From: Methylobacter tundripaludum
GTDB taxonomy: Bacteria > Pseudomonadota > Gammaproteobacteria > Methylococcales > Methylomonadaceae
Reading direction: 5' to 3'
DNA: 34,027 nucleotides
Assembly: GCA_005239965.1 (NCBI GenBank)
Contig: SBAV01000331.1
Location: 1 to 34,027, forward strand
Under the pieces are notes generated by a model that worked only from the letters and a program-made list of their open reading frames with translations, did not search any database and was not told the origin of the DNA. Both the position numbers and the translations under genes were made by a program. Below are positions 33,253 through 34,027 of the stretch, in pieces (positions within the stretch are counted from its first letter, which is position 1; each line of letters begins with the position of its first letter).

Positions 33253-33940
33253 AATATTAATGCAGTCAAGATTCGGTTTAGAAATCAGGCTTCAATAATA
33301 ACGGCCATTATCTGTCTCTTCGGTTGACATAGAAAGACCCATAGTTCTGGATGCCCTTATCGACTGTCATCCGTCTTCAAGTTGATGACTCCCTCTTGCT
33401 CCAACCAGAGCGGGCATAGATCACCATTTTTTATACAATACAAATTACTTATTTTTATAATATTGATATAAATCAATAAATTAATACATATTCTATGCCA
33501 TGAATTCAAGTGAATATGAACGCTTAAATAACTACCTGCTTAATACGTGACAAGTCATTCATTATTAGGCAATCTCACCATGAATAGCTTTATCCACAAC
33601 CGTCCTGTCTTAAGTGAGTATTCGAATTTTAATCTTAAAATAAAGCAAATAGTCTGCCATTTTTTAATTATAGCCCATCTCCTCCCACGAAAATTTTAAA
33701 GAGCTTTATTTACCACGGTTTGCCCATTTTTTAGAAGTTTGAAAGATGTGGCCAATTGCATATCAATGTATACATACGCCCAAAGCATTCATTTTTTGCA
33801 GGCCGCGCAAAAAATGTCAGCAATATTGGTATGATCGTTTGGGATTCGGCCTCGGAGGTTGAAGTCAAACGGTACAAAAGTAGTAACGCTAGCGCCCAAG
33901 ATAATTCAGGTAATGGCCTAAATATAAATATTATCTGATG
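33253..33940. other. Mostly non-coding stretch upstream of fleQ
   Basis: This AT-rich DNA has no convincing gene. Short frames such as 33580-33699 on the plus strand have no ribosome site. It contains a perfect FNR-type box (33463-33476), a possible fleQ -10 (33440-33435) and a single exact DnaA box TTATCCACA (33590-33598). If transcription starts near 33428, the fleQ leader is about 200 bases and contains three GGA motifs between 33370 and 33402. Confidence 0.6.
33463..33476 (-). promoter_or_regulatory. FNR/ANR-type binding site upstream of fleQ
   Basis: TTGATATAAATCAA matches the consensus TTGATNNNNATCAA at every position. Its centre (33469.5) lies 41.5 bases upstream of a start at 33428, predicted from the minus-strand hexamer TATTGT (33440-33435). 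This is the standard geometry for activation by FNR at class II promoters. It suggests oxygen-responsive control of the flagellar regulator. Confidence 0.6.
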
Positions 33941-34027
33941 TTACGCAGTCCGTAATTTTTGTAATTCAGCATAGGCTATCTGGTTTGCTTTTATGAACAG
34001 CTTTGTTCGTAGCGCAAAATGGTTGGC
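33941..34027 (-). CDS. C-terminal end of an unknown protein (runs off the window)
   Basis: A minus-strand frame is open from the right edge to TAA at 33941-33943. Its 28 residues end in YAELQKLRTA, with a helical, lysine-rich look typical of a real C-terminus. The family cannot be told from this fragment. Confidence 0.3.
   Translation of the reverse strand, partial: ANHFALRTKLFIKANQIAYAELQKLRTA

Noticed and set aside
33353-33375. Sigma-28 promoter for fleQ (GTCGATAA on the minus strand)
   Set aside because: The -10-like octamer is present, but the sequence 11 bases upstream (AACTTGAA) does not match TAAAGTTT.
33756-33938. 60-residue plus-strand frame near the right end
   Set aside because: It needs a TTG start, has no ribosome binding site and matches no family I recognise; probably chance in AT-rich DNA.

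Overview
The window looks like chromosome (or chromid) of a motile gammaproteobacterium. Most of it is one large flagellar locus in the FleQ/FlhF/FleN style of pseudomonads, vibrios and gammaproteobacterial methanotrophs. A Methylococcales-type host is my best guess. It rests on remembered gene order and protein style, not on any marker gene in the window.

Layout. (1) 1-907: mostly non-coding. It holds a second copy of the flagellin sigma-28 promoter, a REP-like palindrome and a small membrane-protein gene broken by an in-frame stop. (2) 953-2920: a secreted serralysin-type RTX metalloprotease. (3) 3095-7413, plus strand: the filament block fliC-flaG-fliD-fliS-fliT. (4) 7457-16253, minus strand, listed in coordinate order (transcription runs the other way): DUF2802 gene, a small frameshifted gene, motD, motC, fliA, fleN, flhF, flhA, flhB. 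(5) 16254-17847: a plasmid-like replication module, made of eight 18-bp iterons, a perfect DnaA box, an AT-rich stretch and a rep initiator gene, sitting between fliR and flhB. (6) 17848-21512, minus strand: fliR, fliQ, fliP, fliO, fliN, fliM. (7) 21513-25808: a rearranged interval with coding debris, an IS200/IS605-type TnpB element with a divergent ribbon-helix-helix gene, a diguanylate cyclase and an inverted fliK; fliL is missing. (8) 25809-31495, minus strand: fliJ, fliI, fliH, fliG, fliF, fliE. (9) 31744-33231: the sigma-54 activator fleQ, with a long leader and a perfect FNR-type box upstream. (10) The right end is largely non-coding, with the tail of one gene running off the edge.

How it fits together. 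FleQ probably drives fliE onward through -24/-12 promoters. These genes build the MS ring (FliF), rotor (FliG/M/N), export ATPase (FliH/I/J) and export gate (FliO/P/Q/R, FlhA/B). FlhF and FleN set flagellar position and number. FliA then switches on the filament genes; a textbook sigma-28 promoter precedes fliC. MotC/MotD are stator proteins. The chemotaxis genes often found between fliA and motC, and fleSR between fleQ and fliE, are absent here.

The most unusual features are the replicon module inside the export-apparatus gene string, the A8 frameshift in the small gene next to motD, the FNR box placed for class II activation of fleQ, and the sigma-28 promoter duplication around the protease gene.
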